This document shows positions 33,306 through 45,629 of a stretch of DNA of 64,000 bases, one piece after another. Position 1 is the stretch's first letter. Each line of letters begins with the position of its first letter. The stretch comes from Simmondsia chinensis (taxonomy: Eukaryota; Streptophyta; Magnoliopsida; Caryophyllales; Simmondsiaceae): the NCBI GenBank assembly GCA_018398585.1, contig JAGTTD010000008.1, positions 28,077,208-28,141,207 on the forward strand, in the 5' to 3' direction. The notes under the pieces are model-generated. The model was not told where the DNA came from, did no database searches, and saw only the letters and a list, made by a program, of their open reading frames with translations. The translations under genes and the position numbers were made by a program.

Positions 33306-34010
33306 TCATCTACGCTATTTGTTGTATCATGCTGTTGAGACACGGTATCTCATACTATCAATCTATCCAACACAAGGTATCTGCTGTACTTTTAGAACAC
33401 TTTCTAAAAACCTTTTACATAACAAACCTTTTGATATGTATATGTGACTTATCATGTGAATCTTACCATATTCAATAACACATTATTGATCCTTTCTACA
33501 ACTCTTTATAATAAGAAAAAACAAAAATTCTCCTGAAACCACCACTTTATCTAATCAGAGTGACTTAATATAATTATCTGACTGATCCTAACTTTCTTCT
33601 TTAATTCTTTGAACCTTTTGAAGAACTCAAGACTTCAGTCTTCATAGGTATGTCTATATATTAACTAGTTGAGTGATTATTCATAAACTTTTATGAAATA
33701 CTATTCACTCCAGCTTACTTGAACTTTTAACAGTGCATAATCATTTTATTAACAAGTTCTAGAAGCTTAGTGGCTCTTCTGCCTTTAATCTTAAAGGCAC
33801 TTTCAGTCACCATTAAATCAAACTTGATTCGCATACCGGTTATCATTGGTACTTAATGATCCCATGAGACAAATCAAACCAGTTTTGAATCATATTAAAT
33901 TAATGTGGCCTAAGATCAAGTGCCATATAAAAGATATATGGTCTTCAAGAAATTCTTCTTTTATATGGTTAGGCAGCGTAGCTTGAATTAGACGAATAAA
34001 TTGCCATTAA
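33306..34010 (-). pseudogene. Ty1/copia relic F, pre-integrase and integrase part
   Basis: Minus-strand reading from about 33955 downward gives IWHLILGHINLI (the GAG-pre-integrase His motif), then FKIKGRRATKLLELVN at the start of integrase. Between about 33650 and 33550 come RLKS-VLQKVQRIKEE and NYIKSL-LDK, the stretch that ends at the second catalytic Asp. Below that lies a decayed ISHIYISKG-type stretch. Stops are frequent. The reverse transcriptase of the same relic is at 1-354, split off by copia E. Confidence 0.72.
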
Positions 34011-35248
34011 CATAATTTTGATTAAAATAAGTCAACTATCTACCAATGTACCCTTTGTAATAAACACTTTATTTACTTAACTATCGGTCTATTTTTTCAG
34101 AAATAACTGAAAGACTATTTCAAAATAAATAGTATATAGAAATCAAATTTCTAAAGAAACTGGTACATTAAGATAGTTGCTTAGAGCCAAACTACATTCA
34201 TTAATTTAAACTACTATCTCTTGGTGCCCTTACTGAAAGCCTACTCACCAGAACACTCGTGGATTACCGACTAGTCACAACTAGAGGTGACATGGCATCG
34301 AATATCTTGTCATGTTGGCTTTCCTGTCTTGAAAACAATAGTATCTAAGTACCTAGGCAATTCATTTTAAAAACAAATGCCTAGTACTTCTGTAAAAGAG
34401 ACAAAAAATTTTTGACTCGTGTTTTATTTTACCCTCCAGAGGTTCCTAATTCCTGAGATAGTTGTTTACTCTAAATGAACTCTTCCCTTAGTTCTTATGA
34501 CCCCTTTATTTTCAAACTGTACTTTCATCAATTAAGATAATGAGCAATCATTATTACTCAATGTATCCAGCCTAAGTCAATTGAAAGACCCTGATAGGCA
34601 AATCAAGATCATGTCTTGTTGAGATTGGCTATCAATTTTTGCATTAAGAATTTCAGTTCAATTAAATAAGCCATCATCATATAACACGCTCTTGAACTGA
34701 ACTTTCTTAACACAATCTTGTCTCTATCATCTTTCTTAATAGATGTTCTAATGCTACTAGTTCTCTAATTAAATACTTCTTTCAAATATCTGATCATCTT
34801 TACTACAATAGAATTTTCAAATATCTAATACTAGAAAACGTTTGACAACAAATGTCTGCATCTTGCAACTAACTCTTTAGTCTAGTCTAACGTTCTAAAC
34901 ATTCTTTTCAACTTAGTACATCTACTAGCAGCAAACTAGAGAATTCTGAGCATCTCCTAGTGCTCCATATGTACTACAACGTACCATATCATAGCGAGCA
35001 AAATAGAACAGACAAGTGACATACATACCAATACTGATCGCAATGCATAAGATAATAATCAGCCTGAGATCAAAACTGCAAACAAGTCATATAACATACA
35101 GGATTACTTTTCTTACTTTTAGCATACAATCAAAGTTTGGAGTTCACAATCCGACACTTACATGCATGCCGTGGCGACCCAACCAAACTTCCCAAAACTC
35201 CTCGTTGGTGAGGCCAAATTGAGGTATCCGAAGGGTGAGAGCATTTCT
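34011..35248. other. Unassigned, probably upstream part of relic F or its surroundings
   Basis: AT-rich sequence with no frame above 70 codons. By position it could hold the protease, gag and LTR of the minus-strand copia relic F, but I cannot read them. The CACTA element starts at 35249. Confidence 0.4.
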
Positions 35249-35600
35249 CACTACAAGAAAAATGACCTTTGGTATCGGAAAATTTAGTAGTGGATGTGTG
35301 AACCAATACAAAAAGTCATTAATTTTATCGGATACTTGCTACCGATACTAATGTTATGGACACTTAAAGCAACATGGTGGCAGGTTATGGCGGGAAAATT
35401 ATTACTGTATCGAAAAATTTTGTAACTGATACTAAAAATTCTATAGTATCTAAAGTTTTCCGATACAAGTGAGTCGTTATCCTATTGTATCGAATATTTT
35501 ACGATACTAGACTATAAAAAGAATATATATTAAGATTGAAACTAAGCTTTTTTATCAAAAGATCCTTTCGATACGAAAATAAAAATTAGATTTTGTGCTG
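35249..35600. promoter_or_regulatory. Left subterminal repeat region of the CACTA element
   Basis: About ten copies of TATCGG, CGATAC(T) or close variants in both orientations within 330 bp (for example GGTATCGGAAAA at 35272, TTATCGGATAC near 35328, ACCGATACT, GTATCGAA, CCGATAC). In En/Spm such repeats bind the TNPA-like protein. The role here is inferred. Confidence 0.75.
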
Positions 35601-36723
35601 CTTTCTCAAAAAAAAAAAATAAATAAATAAATAAGAAATTTAAAATTGTCCCAAAAAAAAAAAAGAAATATAAAGCAAATTTTTGTCAAAAGAAAAAAGA
35701 AGCAAATTAAGGTAAGAAAAAAAAAAAAAAAAAAGTAAACCCTTACTTTCATTTTCTCCCCTTTGCCTTCCACTTTGCCGCTGCTCTGCTCTCCTTCACC
35801 TTCCCTCATGATTTTCATCTCCCACTATCTAAAATTTCATTATCCCGCTCGAATTTCTTTCCAAAATTACTTAAACTACGCGAAATTTTCATTATTTTAA
35901 CTTTCTTCTTTCTTCCTTTTCTTCTTTAGTTGTTTGCTTATTCACATTTACGTTCTCGTTGCCTTTTTCAGTGAGTTAATCCATGCTATTTGTTGTATTT
36001 CAGTGTCTTTTTTGTTGATATGTTCTTCAATTTATCCAATTTTTTTGTTAACTTCGTTGGATTTTGATGTAAATTAGGGTTTAGAAGTTAATGAAGCTGT
36101 TGAAATTAAGGGTTTTAGGTGTGCGTTTTTGGTGTATTTTAGGGGTTTTGGTAACTGTTGCAATTTCTTGTTACTTTTGCATGGATGGTCGTTTGCTTGC
36201 TGCTAGTGGTAATGTTCACTTATTGTGACAACTAAAAGTTCCGAATTTTCCATTCGGATTTTAGTTGAGTTCTCTATTGGGATGCCAATATGTGTGTAGA
36301 GAGTGAAAGAAAGGAGAAAATAGTTGGAAATTTGTTATGTTGGTGAAGGTATTTCCTTTATAATTAATTTTTGATTATTTTTGGTCAGAAACTAAAGATT
36401 GAGAAAATCAAATATGGAAATTAGAAGTGGAATTTTAATTGAAAAGTGTGCTTGTAATTGATTACACTCATGAAGATGATGTAAATGAGGTTCAAGTTTG
36501 TTGAATGTGTCATGTTGTTATCTATTATTATTTGATCTACAACATTTGTGATATTGTTGTACTTTGTTGTGCTAATATATGGTTGATATCTTGACACTAA
36601 TATACATTTCTATGTAAGAAGATTTTATATTAGGAAACTTTTTGTATTATGAGTATAGACTTTAATATAGTTATAAGAGTTAACTAATTTGTGATGCTTC
36701 TCAATTTGACTTCTATATGAGAA
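35590..36723. other. CACTA 5' non-coding region
   Basis: A-rich and CT-rich runs at 35606-35820, then AT-rich sequence up to the first transposase codons. The Phe-rich minus-strand frame at 35606-35818 is a by-product of A-runs. A promoter probably lies here, but no element can be named. Confidence 0.55.
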
Positions 36724-39700
36724 ATGATTGATGGATGGTCAAAAAAGTTGGATAAATTTGCCCAGATTTAGTCAAAAATTTATGAATGGAGTGGAATAAT
36801 ACATAAGCATTGCAAAAAGTGCTACATCTTTAAATGGTAGGATCAAATGCCCATGTAGGATATGTGGTTCTGTGATATTTGTTCAACCAGACATTGTTCG
36901 TGAACACTTAGTTTGGAAGGGGGTTCATACAAATTTTTCAATTTTTCATGGAGATGAGTTGTTATCTATCGATGTTAATGATGAGAGTATTGATGATGGA
37001 GAGTCAGATGATCCACTTGATGATATGCATGGGTTGTTACATGATGCATTTGGGATGTCAGGCAATGAGAACCTTATGGATGAATATGAAGAAGTAGATA
37101 GGACATATGAAGCATTAGAAGCCAAAAAATTTTATAAGTTGGTTGATGATGCTGAGAAAGAAGTGTATTCTGGGTGTAAAAAGTTTATGAGGCTTTCTGG
37201 CATTATTCGCCTTTATCATATGAAATGTCTTCATCTTTGGAATGATACATCCTTGAGTGATCTACTAGATTTTCTCATAGAGCTTCTCCCAGAAGGGGCT
37301 AACTTGCCAAAAAACTTTAATCAAATGAAAAAAACCATATTTTATTTAGGCTTAGGCTACACCAAGATAGATGCATGCCCTAATGATTACATGTTGTACT
37401 GGAAGGTGAAAGCTAATGATTCTGCATGCTCTGCATGTGGAGCTTCAAGATGGAAAAGAGTTTGGGCGGGAAAACTAAGATTTCATCTAAGATTTTACGT
37501 CACTTTCCATTAATACCTCGATTAAAAAGGCTTTTTATGTCTTCAAAAACATCAAGTTCAATGAGATGGCATGAAAAGGGACGTAGTAAAGATGGAAAGT
37601 AAGACACCTAGTTGATTCAACGGCATGGCAAGATTTTGACAGCAAATACCCAGAGTTTTCTAAGGATGCTCGGAATATTAGGCTTGGTTTGGCAAGTGAT
37701 GGCTTCAATCCTTTTAGCACAATGAGTACCAATCATAGTACATGGCAAGTCATGCTTGTGATAAACAATTTGTCTCCTTGGTTGTGCATGAAAGATTCCA
37801 TCTTTATAATATCCCTCCTAATCTATGGTCCACAAGCCCCTGGCAATGGCATTGATATTTATCTACAACCATTAATAGATGAGTTAAATGAGTTGTGGGT
37901 AGATGGGGTTGAGACTTATGATGCTTTTACTAAGGGAACCTTCAATATGCATGCTGCTCTTCTATGGACAATAAACGATTTCCCAGCATACGGTAACTTG
38001 TCAGGTTGGAAAACTAAAGGCCGATTTGCTTGTCCTCATTGCAACATTGACACTTGTTCTCGTTACCTTAAGAGGAGCAGAAAAATGTGCTTTATGCGCC
38101 ATTGCATATTTCTTGATCCTACTCATAGGTTTCGAAGAAAAAGGGCATCTTTTGATGGTACAATTGAGAAAAAAATTGCAACCAAGTTACGTTCTAGATT
38201 TGATTTGTTAAAGCAAATGCGTGACATCAATATTGTCTTTGGGAGGCCAAATGTTGAGACTAAAGGTCATAAGAAGAAGAGGAAGGCAAGGAGGACACTT
38301 CATAAAAATAGTCCTAAAACTGAATGGAAAAAGAGTAGTGTATTCTTTAAGTCACCTTACTGGAAAAATCTTTTAATACGACACAATTTGGATGTAATGC
38401 ATATTGAAAAAAATGTGTGTGACAGTGTGATTGGGACTTTATTGGATGTTGAGGAAAAATCAAAAGACTCTTTGAATGCACATCTTGATCTTAAAGATAT
38501 GAGTATCAAAACTCATCGTCATCCAGTTGATCAAGGGGAGGGACAGAAACCTTACTTGCCACCTACACCGTATTTTATGGATCAAAAACAGAAATAAATC
38601 TTTTGCAAAGTGTTATATTTGGTGAGGGTTCCCAATGGTTATGCTTCCAACATATCGCGGCGTGTGGATTTGGAGAAAGGTAAAGTCTTTGGCCTTAAAA
38701 GTCACGATGTCATATTCTAATGCAACAATTGCCACCTCTTGCTGTCCGGAAGGCCTTACTTAGGGAAATCAGTCTGATATCAATTGAGCTTAGCAATTTT
38801 TTCTGGGAAATGTGCTCTAAAGATGGTTCTGTTAATGACTATGAGCAGTTAGAAGAACGGATCATCTACGTACTTTGCCGTATGGAAGAAATCTTTCCAC
38901 CGACCTTTTTTGATGTCATGGTGCATTTAACTGTTCATTTACCATTTGAGGCTACCACTGTTGGACCGGTACACTTCCGTTGGATGTATCCAATAGAGAG
39001 GTGAGTTTTACACAATAAAAATGAGTTTTGATATGATATTTTTTCCATGCATTAAATAAACGAAACTAATGTAAGGTACTTGTTTGTCAGCTATAGGTTA
39101 TAGTATCGATTGAAGAAGTGTGTACGCAACAAAGCAAAGCCAGATGGGTCAATTGTAGAAGCTTACATTGCTGAAGAATGCATGTTTTTTTGCTCAAGAT
39201 ATCTAAATGAAATCCAAACCAAGCAGGATAGACCTATAAGGAATTATGATGGCAGTGATCTTGGAGTACGAAATGGTCTACCCATCTTTTTCATATGTGG
39301 CCATGCTTTAGGGAAGCAAGATTCAGTGCATTTGAACAATGATACATGGAAGCAAGCACATGAATATGTTTTGTTTATTTGTGATGAGTGAATATATATG
39401 TAGAGTAAGTCCTCACAGCTAAATATATTAAAATATTTTTATAATTTGTTGAACACATCTATTCTTCTGACTAACATATGTATGATGCAGAGAACATAAA
39501 GCCGCACTTTGTCTTGAACATAGCAACATGCGAAAAGAAGATATTGACGACCTTCACAAAAAAATGTTTGTTGAGTGGTTTAAAGTGAGCGTATGTAGGA
39601 CACTTGAAACTTTAGTTGTAATTATGTAAATTAAAATTTTTTATATATTAACTTTTTTTTTTGGCTCTTTTACCAGGGTGGGAATATAAGTCATGCATAT

Positions 39701-40397
39701 GATGATAAAATTTATAGGGACCTTCAATGGCTTAGTCAAGGACCAAGTAGACTAGTAAAAAGGTTCAAAAAGTTTAATTACAATGGCTTCAAGTTCCGCA
39801 CAAGAGATGTAGAGGCTAATTCTCCCACCCAAAATAGTGGAATAGCTGTGAATTCAATCATTTCTGATGAAGATCAAGTCACATACTATGGAACTTTGGT
39901 AGAAATGTTGGAATTAAATTACTATTAGGGGAGGAAAGTTGTTCTACTTAAGTGTGACTGGGGCTGACTTGGGAAAAGGGGTTAAGCAGGATTTACTGGG
40001 CTTTACTTTAGTAAATTTTTGACACTTGTTGAAAAGTAATGAGCCATTTGTGTTAGCATGTCAAGCATTCCAAGTGTTTTATACACCTGACTTAGTTAAG
40101 GAAAATTAGAATGTTGTTACAAAGACAAAACCTCGAGACGTTTTTGACATGGGAGATGAGGATCCCAACGAAGATATCAAGACTTACTTTGATTGTGAGC
40201 CCATAATTGATCATAGTTTGCTAAATATAAATGAAGGTGAATTTTGTCCTGAAGTCATTGAAGAAGACGATGATGTAAACAATTTAGAATTAGACAACAG
40301 TGACAATAGCGAAGACTCTGATTATGATTCAGAAGATGAAAGTGAAGAGGACCCCACTTTACATGATTATGATGATTATACTGATGATGAGAATTGA
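36724..40397 (+). pseudogene. TNP2-type CACTA transposase
   Basis: The likely start is ATG 36724 (MIDGWSKKLDKFAQI, then a stop). The N-terminal transposase-associated region is decayed; then VREHLVWKGVHTNFSIFHG and an acidic segment (36872-37130). The Transposase_21 domain runs about 37340-38600: GLGYTKIDACPNDYMLYW, SDGFNPFSTMS, FPAYGNLSGWKTKGRFACP and LIRHNLDVMHIEKNVCDS. DUF4218 is at 38720-39000 (FPPTFFDVMVHLTVHLPFEA). After introns come DUF4216 pieces (TYYGTLVEMLELNYY) and an acidic end at 40149-40397. Frameshifts near 37470 and 37600 and several stops disable it. It would cut and join the element's ends in the nucleus. Confidence 0.9.
39001..39090 (+). other. Intron in the CACTA transposase gene
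   Basis: The donor is GAGAG|GTGAGT after MYPIER and the acceptor TTTGTCAG|CTATAGG. Downstream the reading continues LKKCVRNKAKPDGSIVEAYI as in relatives. Two more likely introns end at 39490 (GATGCAG) and 39677 (TTTTACCAG). Confidence 0.7.
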
Positions 40398-40587
40398 TTG
40401 ATTTTTGAGTAATTTGCGTTTTAGTTAGTTCATGCAGATAAAAGTGAGTATTGCTAGTATTTAATGTAATTGGCTTTGTAAATGACTTTTTAAGTATTGG
40501 ATTGATCTCTGTTCATTATTTTTTGATATTATAACAAAATTTATGTTGTTATTGCTTTATGTTTACATGAAAGCAATGTAGAACACA

Positions 40588-42262
40588 ATGATTGGAAACA
40601 TTAGAAAGAGTCTAGCGAGTGCTAAGGGTGGAGATCCAGAAGTTTAACTCCAACCTAATGATCCTTCAGAGGATGGAAGTTCCGACAATGTAAGTTCGGG
40701 TTTTGAAAGTTTTGGAGATTAGACTTCTGATGATGAATCAATTTACAAAAAACAGAATGTAGAAACTACCTCTATAACTTCTCAAGCATCTAGTGGCAAG
40801 GGTAACATAAAGCCTCACTTTGTTATTTTTTCCAAGGTCATCTATATAGAGAAGATCTTTATATATTTTACTATTTGTTTATTATTTCTTATGGTTGATA
40901 GGTGATGAAAAAATTGTTGTGGAATTGAATAATGAAGGACAACCAATTGGTAAATCAGGAGGACGTTTTTCTTCATACCTTGGGATATTGGCTAGAGATC
41001 CAAATTTAGTGCCTTTTGATATGAAGAATTGGAAGATATTTTTAAAGGGAACAAAAAATAAAGAGTTACGGGATATTATTGATCTAAAATTTTTACTTTA
41101 TATTTTATCAATGATATAAGATTAGATTATCTAGTTATAGTCTTGTGGTTATATTATTTTTTAATATTTGGTTGTGATTGAAATATTGTAGTCGAGGTTT
41201 ACTTTTAGTGCTCCAAGTCCAAAAGAATGGGCATTTGAGAAGATGAATCATTGCATGAGATCGTGGAGAGCTAAGTTGAAAAAGAAACACTATAGAGATG
41301 TTAAGAGTTTGAAACTGAAGTTAAGACCACCAAATGACAAAGTGGATCCACAACAATGGAGGAATATGATATATCCTTGGGAATCTACTGAGGCGAAGGT
41401 ATCTTCAAACGTGTTGTTATATACATTTATTTGTCATATGAATTTATTTTCCTATTTAGCCTTTTCATTTCTTTGTTTATGAATTATGTTATAGAAAATA
41501 GCTGCTCAAAACACTGAAAGTCATGGCTCGAGCAAAATGGTAAACCACTTGGGGACTAAAACTTATGCTAAAAAACGAGAAGAATTCGTAAGTGACATGT
41601 TCTATGCATGTACTTTAGTGCTTTTATGTCGTCTTTGATATTTCTTTTAATGTATTTGTGTTTTATTTATTGGATCTAAAAAGAAAGCAATGAAGGAAAG
41701 GAACCAGATCGAGTGGAACTTTTTCAAGTGGCATATGGACAAGCCAAAAAAGCATTTGTGGATCTGAATTCGCAGACAAAGTTTGTATGTAGCTTATAAT
41801 TTTTGCCATTAATCAATCTATAATATTGAACATGTTTACTATACAATGTGAATTAACTCAAACGTGGATTCAAATATAGGATGCCATACAAAGAAAGTTA
41901 GCTGTAGTCCCGTCAGACTCTGATGTAAATGAGGAGCGAGATAAAATTTATAAAGAAGTTGTGGGAGAAGACAAATACGCATATAAGAAGACATGTGGAA
42001 TTAGAGTGAACAGAAGTTGCATTAGTGGGTCAAAATAGAAAAATCATGAGACATTAATGATAGGTGCGGAAGAAGTGCAAAAGAAAAGAGTGTTAGAAGA
42101 AGAAATAGCTACTGAGAAAGAGAAAAGATAGAAACTTGAGGAAGAATTTTCTATTAAGACAAAAGCTATGGAAGAAAAACAACAGAAATCTAAGGAAGAT
42201 TTTGTTAATAAGACGAAAGCCATGGAAGAAGAAATACACATGCTAAAGGAGTTTCTTTTCTA
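40588..42262 (+). pseudogene. CACTA second gene, Transposase_24-type with coiled coil
   Basis: Probable start MIGNIRKSLASAKGGDPEV near 40588. Pieces in order: KIVVELNNEGQPIGKSGGRF and SSYLGILARDPNLVP (40901-41020), KEWAFEKMNHCMRSWRAKLK with YRDVKSLKLKLRPP (41225-41330), GKEPDRVELFQVAYGQA (about 41697-41745), then VVGEDKYAYKKTCGIRVNRS. It ends in a Lys/Glu-rich coiled coil (42060-42260). At least four introns with GT...AG ends separate the pieces. Several stops, for example near 40645 and 40722. Such genes accompany TNP2 in plant CACTA elements and may bind the subterminal repeats. Confidence 0.82.
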
Positions 42263-42900
42263 GTCAAAATCATCTAAGAAAAATGTATTTTTCTTCCTAA
42301 TGACATTTTATTGTACTAATATGATCGTTATATAATCTCCTAATAATGTTCTTATTAAATGTTGGATTGTCATAGACTTGCTTATTTCTCTATATCTTTC
42401 TTAAGTGATGCACAAAATTGTTATTGGCTATTTAAGTTTGGGTTGTACAATGGCAAATATTTGGTTGTACTATACTATTGTGTTGATCAATTTATTTTTC
42501 ATTTTTGCAGAGGTCAAATTTAAACTGAGGATGCGATTAATGTCATGAGGATGTTTTTGTGGTTTTGTTGTGTCGTGTTTATGGATTGTTTTTTTTTGTG
42601 ACGTGTTCAAAGTTGGTTTGTTCGTAATGCTGAAACACGTGTTTGGAAATATCTTTTTTGGAGACTTGGTCATTTGTAATATTTTGTACTAGGAATTTAG
42701 AAAGATTTGATGTAGAACTTTTAAATACCTTGAACTTAGTTTGCTTTACCTACTATGTATTAAAGTGAATATTTTGGATTATAATAGAAATTAGTAGTAT
42801 TAAATTATAGTTTCGTGTGAAGTAATTGCTATTGGTTATTTAGATTATGCTTGTATCTAAATTTGGATGCTACTGAACAATACAAATATCACAAAAAATT
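42263..42900 (+). other. CACTA 3' region without a gene
   Basis: T-rich sequence after the second gene, likely its 3' untranslated region and terminator. Nothing coded is seen. Confidence 0.5.
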
Positions 42901-42919
42901 AAATAGAATTGAAAAGTTG

Positions 42920-43347
42920 TTTTCGATTCTATTATAGTGGCCTTTTGCATCAATTATTGATTGATACTAATCATATTACTAGTATTGGAAAACAATTTGA
43001 TACTATTATGGCTAAGCCAATAGTATAAGAAAGGAGATTTTTGATACAATTGTATTAACCTTTGGCATCAGAAAGACGCCAATACTAATGGCGTCAATAG
43101 TATCGGAAATAACCACGAATTGATACTATAGAAAATTCGTTTGCATCAATAAATTTCGATACTACATCCGATACTATTGCTCTAGATTCATTAGCATTGG
43201 ATAAGTTTTATCTGATACTAGGGCAATAGCCATGCCAGTATTGCAATCAAAAAAAAAAAAATTTCGATACTAAAGGCTTATAGTATCGGAAAATAAGCTT
43301 TTAGTATCGAAAATTTTCTGATACTAAATCGCCTTTTTCTTGTAGTT
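42920..43347. promoter_or_regulatory. Right subterminal repeat region of the CACTA element
   Basis: About fifteen GATACTA/TAGTATCGG-type motifs in both orientations within 430 bp, ending GATACTAAATCGCC and then the terminal TTTTTCTTGTAGTT. An A-run lies at 43250-43261. Confidence 0.78.
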
Positions 43348-44560
43348 CCATAAATACTTTTTCTTGTAAACTCTTTGCTAAATATATTTAACACACCACT
43401 CTATCCTCGGCCTCTAAGGTCATAGAACAGAGCTCCTCGGGGAGGTTAATATAGACCCTAGGCAGTAAATGTTTTAACACACCACTCTACCCTCAGACCA
43501 TGATGGTAAGGATGCCCTTGTCAAGGTGTAGATGTTTGTAATCACATATCGATCTGGATATTTCAGCCTTAAGGTTGTGAAAGGGTTCTAAGAATTTAGC
43601 AATCCTTTGTGGTATATAATCTTGGCGGTAGCAATTTTTGCTAGATTGAGTAGGTGATGAGTGGAGTTTGAGATTATATGTGAGCAAGTTCAAGATTGTC
43701 TTGATATAAGTTACCATGGGTATTGGGCTAGTTGATCCCTATTGTAATCCTTTCAGATTGCCACATTTTGAAAGATTCTTACTATTGGGTCATCAATTAT
43801 GCTCATACATCATTGGATTATGATTCTTTATTTTGAGTAAGGTGGCTATCTTCGGGATATTTGAGGGAGTATCATTGATTTTCTAATGCCAATTTTCATG
43901 TTGTTCATGTGTTGTGATTGTCAAGAAGTTGTTTTCGTGGTTTAGGATTACCGATTACACGCCACCACAGAATGTATGTGATTATGAAGGTGGTGCTAAG
44001 CAGATAAAAATGATATCTTGTACTGCTTTTACCAGGTTGTTGCCCAGCAGTGGTACTAAATAGTCTAGCAGAAGGTTAGCTAAAGTGTGAGTTGCTCGTG
44101 TGCGTGGTCCATGTTGGACTTTTTAGTTGGAAATGTTTAACTTGGGTCATGATAAGAGACCAAGTTGCCTAATTATAGCTCGATCTCTGACTTGCAGTGA
44201 ATAATGAAGTCCCTAAGTATGTCACAATGTTGTGTTACGTGACACAATCGAGGGTGAAGTTCACTAGCTTTGAGAGGCATTGTGTCTTATGGAGGGGTAG
44301 TTCTTAACCCGTAGTTGCTTTGGCATGATTTGCATCATGTGAAAGAAGTGTATTCACACTCATTGTTGAAGATGAAGCCTCTTGATTTTGAAATGATTTA
44401 TCATTTGTGACAGAAGTGACGTCTAGTCTTTGACCTGGGGATGAAGCCCTCTCATCTTAAGAATAATCCACACCACCAAAATAAACAGGTCTAAGTTCTG
44501 AATCGGGACAAAATCCCCTTGCCTACAGATGATTTACGTTGTTAAGATAAGGAAATCAAA
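43348..44560. other. No gene recognised
   Basis: Mixed AT-rich sequence. TTTAACACACCACTCTA(C/T)CCTC occurs twice about 81 bp apart (43390, 43471). Towards the right end, motifs like GATGAAGCC resemble decayed versions of the 54-bp repeat that follows. Probably the interior of the element whose LTR is at 47955-48445, but no retrotransposon protein can be read. Confidence 0.5.
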
Positions 44561-44577
44561 GTTATGAATTGGGACGC

Positions 44578-44850
44578 AGTCCTCCAGTCCTCGAAAAGAT
44601 TTATGGCACCATTATGGAAATAACTAAGACGAAGTCCTCTAGTCCTAAAAGGATTTATGCAATTGTTAAGGAAATCATTGAGGCGAAGTCCCCTAGTTCT
44701 AAAAGGATTTACGCTATCATAAAGGAAATGACTAATGCAAAGTCTCCCGGTCTTAAAACGATTTATGCCATTGTTAAGGAAATGATTGAGGTGAAATCCC
44801 TCAGTAGTAAAAATATTTACACACCTCCAAAGAAAGGATATCATGAATAA
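44578..44850 (+). repeat. 54-bp tandem repeat, five units
   Basis: Units begin AAGTCC(T/C)C at 44632, 44686, 44740 and 44794, exactly 54 bp apart, with a more diverged unit before them at 44578. Because 54 is a multiple of three, both strands stay open: plus-strand peptides repeat KSPSSKRIYAIIKEM and minus-strand ones repeat NPFRTRGLRLNDFLNNCI. I do not recognise either as a known protein. Confidence 0.9.
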
Positions 44851-44886
44851 AAACAAACTCTCTCGGTCCTCACCATTCATGAGATG

Positions 44887-44888
<2 letters not shown>

Positions 44889-44944
<56 letters not shown>

Positions 44945-44950
44945 TTTTAA
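44889..44950. repeat. (TA)n and T-run microsatellite
   Basis: TATATACATATATATAT... followed by a run of T. Simple-sequence DNA directly after the 54-bp array. Confidence 0.95.
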
Positions 44951-45625
44951 TTTATTGCAGACATAATATCTCTCGAAGGTGCTTAGCCTCTAGCAATGTC
45001 TGATTTTTAGATATGGTGATATCGCACATTGTATCAGTTAGCTCCAGTATGGTGAGATACCGTCTTTTTGATTAAATGACACTTGCTAGTGCCTTGTAGG
45101 TGGATAATGGGCATCTCTTGGAATGCTTTGTGGGTAAATAAAATATGTAGATGATAGATTCATGGATTAATTGGATTAGTCTAGAACGGAAAGGGACAAT
45201 AGACGTGTTTTGCGGTTTCCAAGGGATTTATGAGACCTCTTGCATGCCCAAGCAAAGTTTTTAGAGTGAATCATGCAACATTGTCATCTTGTTATGAGCA
45301 CTTTTACCACTTTTGAACTCGGTGCTTGTATGTACATTTTGATATGCACTTGTGTTTCGATGTTGGATTGAGTGCTTTTTGTATTTTGGAATCATAAAGG
45401 TGTGGTTGATGACTTCATTCCTTTAATACCCCTAATTTAGAATTGTTGTGGTTAACTGCTAACTCGACAATTTGCAGGTAAGGATCTAGCGAAGTATGGT
45501 TCCTTATCAAAAGATGTATTATAGCGAATTGGTCACATGATATATTGGCTGGCAAGCATAGAAGAGCTTTCCTGCTAGCTGGCTAGTCAATGAATATAAT
45601 TTGTCTGAATATCGGGGTTGGAATA
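44951..45625. other. No gene recognised
   Basis: AT-rich sequence with no frame worth naming and no clear repeat. Confidence 0.5.
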
Positions 45626-45629
45626 GTTT

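Larger units (their letters stand above)
35249..43347 (+). mobile_element. CACTA (En/Spm) DNA transposon
   Basis: The left end is CACTACAAGAAAAATGACC and the right end TTTTTCTTGTAGTT, an inverted repeat of about 13 bases; the last base is T where G is expected. The 3-bp target duplication is uncertain (TCT on the left; TCC or CCA on the right, depending on the end base). Both subterminal regions are packed with TATCGG/GATACT motifs, as expected for CACTA elements. It carries a TNP2-type transposase gene and a Transposase_24-type gene, both plus strand. Stops and frameshifts suggest it cannot move itself. Confidence 0.93.

Noticed and set aside
36872..40397. A host gene with introns
   Set aside because: Domains (Transposase_21, DUF4218, DUF4216), CACTA ends and in-frame stops show it is a transposase gene of a mobile element.
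44578..44850. Evenly spaced repeats that could suggest a CRISPR array
   Set aside because: The whole 54-bp unit repeats with no unique spacers, and the genome is a plant's.
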